A stretch of 7,311 nucleotides of DNA from Actinomycetota bacterium (GTDB lineage Bacteria > Actinomycetota > Acidimicrobiia > Acidimicrobiales > CADCTF01): assembly GCA_019348305.1 (NCBI GenBank), contig JAHWJQ010000103.1, forward strand, positions 1 through 7,311, in the 5' to 3' direction. The first letter of the stretch is position 1, and every line of letters starts with the position of its first letter. The notes beneath the pieces are model-generated. The model was given only the letters and a program-made list of their open reading frames with translations, had not been told where the DNA came from and ran no database searches. Shown piece by piece: positions 6,721 through 7,311 of the stretch. The position numbers were made by a program, and so were the translations under genes.

Positions 6721-7097
6721 CGGGCACGCTGGTCATCGACGGGACGACGATCGGCCCGGAGGCGGCCCGGGAGTTCGGTGCGACCGCCCGCGAGCACGGG
6801 CTGCGGTACGTCGACGCGCCGGTCGCCGGGTCGACCGGTCCTGCGGCTGACGGCATCCTCGGCGTCCTCGTCGGCGGGGCGCAGGAGGACTACGACGACG
6901 CCCTGCCGCTGCTGCACCTGTGGGGCGCGCCCGAGAAGGTCCGCCGCGTCGGCGACGTCGGCGCGGGCAGCGCGCTCAAGCTGTGCGTCAACCAGGGCCT
7001 CGGCGTCATGGCGGGGACGCGCGTGACGCAGGTCTCCGGGACCCTGGCCAACGGCCAGCTCGTGGGCTACCCCGCCCCGGCCCCGCTGCTTCCCTGA
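6693..7097 (+). pseudogene. 3-hydroxyisobutyrate dehydrogenase-family fragment, broken at both ends
   Basis: The plus strand codes for an internal piece of a beta-hydroxyacid dehydrogenase (3-hydroxyisobutyrate dehydrogenase / 6-phosphogluconate dehydrogenase-like family), NAD(P)-dependent oxidoreductases of small hydroxyacids. Visible are GTLVIDGTTIGPEAA (from about 6723), the substrate-binding YVDAPVAGS and VLVGG segments, and GDVGAGSALKLCVNQ with the catalytic-type Lys (6978-6980) and Asn (6990-6992). The N-terminal Rossmann glycine motif and start codon are absent. After VMAG (ending 7016) the frame continues for 26 codons to TGA at 7095-7097, but this tail does not resemble the all-helical C-terminal domain, which should be over 100 residues. 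Only about 105 of some 290 expected residues are present, so this cannot be a working enzyme as assembled. The true substrate cannot be assigned. Thirteen of eighteen alanine codons are GCG. Confidence 0.75.
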
Positions 7098-7106
7098 ACA
7101 CGCCGT

Positions 7107-7147
7107 CGATCGTCCCGAACGGGCACGTCGCCCGTTCGGGACGGTCG
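7107..7147. terminator. Strong inverted repeat, possible terminator or leader hairpin
   Basis: CGTCCCGAACGGGC (7111-7124) and GCCCGTTCGGGACG (7130-7143) form a perfect 14-bp stem with a five-base loop ACGTC. Flanking CGAT/GTCG extends it to 18 pairs, with one T-G wobble. It lies ten bases after the TGA at 7097 and 47 bases before the ATG at 7195. No T-run follows on either strand, so it would be a hairpin terminator without a U-tract, as often proposed in high-GC actinobacteria. A protein-binding operator for the downstream gene is the main alternative. Confidence 0.6.
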
Positions 7148-7182
7148 CCGAGCGGGCAGAGGTCATCCCGGGAGGCAACGAA

Positions 7183-7188
7183 GAGGAG
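7183..7188 (+). promoter_or_regulatory. Ribosome binding site of the acyltransferase gene
   Basis: GAGGAG ends six bases before the ATG at 7195. The good match and spacing fix the start of the following gene and show that its 5' end is intact, unlike the fragment upstream. Confidence 0.75.
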
Positions 7189-7194
7189 CGGGGC

Positions 7195-7311
7195 ATGCAG
7201 CAGCTGTCGAGCCTGGACGCGCAGTTCCTGGCCATGGAGACCCGGCGGACCTACGGCCACGTGTCGGGGCTCGCGGTGTACGACCCGGCGACCGCGCCGG
7301 GCGGCGAGCTC
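7195..7311 (+). CDS. Wax ester synthase/diacylglycerol O-acyltransferase, N-terminal part (cut by window edge)
   Basis: The first 39 codons match the start of WS/DGAT-family acyltransferases, bifunctional enzymes that join acyl-CoA to long-chain alcohols or diacylglycerol and make storage wax esters or triacylglycerols in actinobacteria. The signature is the N-terminal MQQLSSLDAQFLAMET, close to the LSxLDxxFLxxET opening of the family, followed by HVSGLAVYDP at residues 22-31. The catalytic HHxxxDG motif normally lies near residue 130, beyond the window, so activity cannot be judged. The ATG has a good ribosome binding site and is preceded by 97 bases containing a strong hairpin. Four of five alanine codons are GCG, unlike aspS at the other end of the window. 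The assignment rests on a short segment but a distinctive one. Confidence 0.85.
   Translation, partial: MQQLSSLDAQFLAMETRRTYGHVSGLAVYDPATAPGGEL

Noticed and set aside
1..7311. CRISPR array, transposon ends, tRNA/rRNA genes, toxin-antitoxin or defence genes
   Set aside because: I looked on both strands and saw no spaced direct repeats, transposase motifs, tRNA-like folds or defence-gene signatures.

Overview
The window is high-GC DNA from an actinobacterium-like genome. Most of it, about positions 1-6700, is one minus-strand housekeeping block in transcription order secD (5'-truncated), secF, apt, rel, hisS and aspS (cut by the left edge). The order secD-secF-apt-rel followed by hisS and aspS is familiar in Actinomycetota; Mycobacterium tuberculosis has the same genes in the same order with extra genes between. 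The HisS and Rel sequences and GTG starts also fit. A deep-branching class such as Acidimicrobiia is possible, but this is inference and was not tested by a search.

Layout by region: 1-345 holds the N-terminal anticodon-binding domain of aspartyl-tRNA synthetase. 342-1607 is a complete histidyl-tRNA synthetase, with a 4-base ATGA overlap onto aspS. 1608-1690 is an 83-base GC-rich gap with short repeats. 1691-3922 is a complete bifunctional (p)ppGpp synthetase/hydrolase with a GTG start and strong ribosome binding site. 3934-4461 is adenine phosphoribosyltransferase. 4482-5648 is SecF, with a basic, low-complexity C-terminal tail. 5645 to about 6706 is the C-terminal two thirds of SecD, again with an ATGA overlap. 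The tight spacing suggests a single transcript linking protein export (SecDF), purine salvage (Apt), the stringent response (Rel) and tRNA charging (HisS, AspS).

Near 6690-6720 the content changes abruptly. The SecD N-terminus (first membrane helix and start of the periplasmic domain) is missing. On the opposite strand an internal piece of a 3-hydroxyisobutyrate dehydrogenase-family protein begins, without its Rossmann domain. That piece loses family resemblance around 7014 and stops at 7097. A perfect 14-bp inverted repeat follows, then a ribosome binding site and the first 39 codons of a wax ester synthase/diacylglycerol acyltransferase cut by the right edge. Two gene breaks within about 320 bases suggest either an assembly chimera or a rearrangement scar; the sequence alone cannot decide.

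I found no CRISPR array, transposase, tRNA or rRNA gene, and no convincing new multi-gene system. The points most worth a second look are the junctions, the hairpin before the acyltransferase, unusual active-site residues in HisS and a perfect 20-bp palindrome inside rel.
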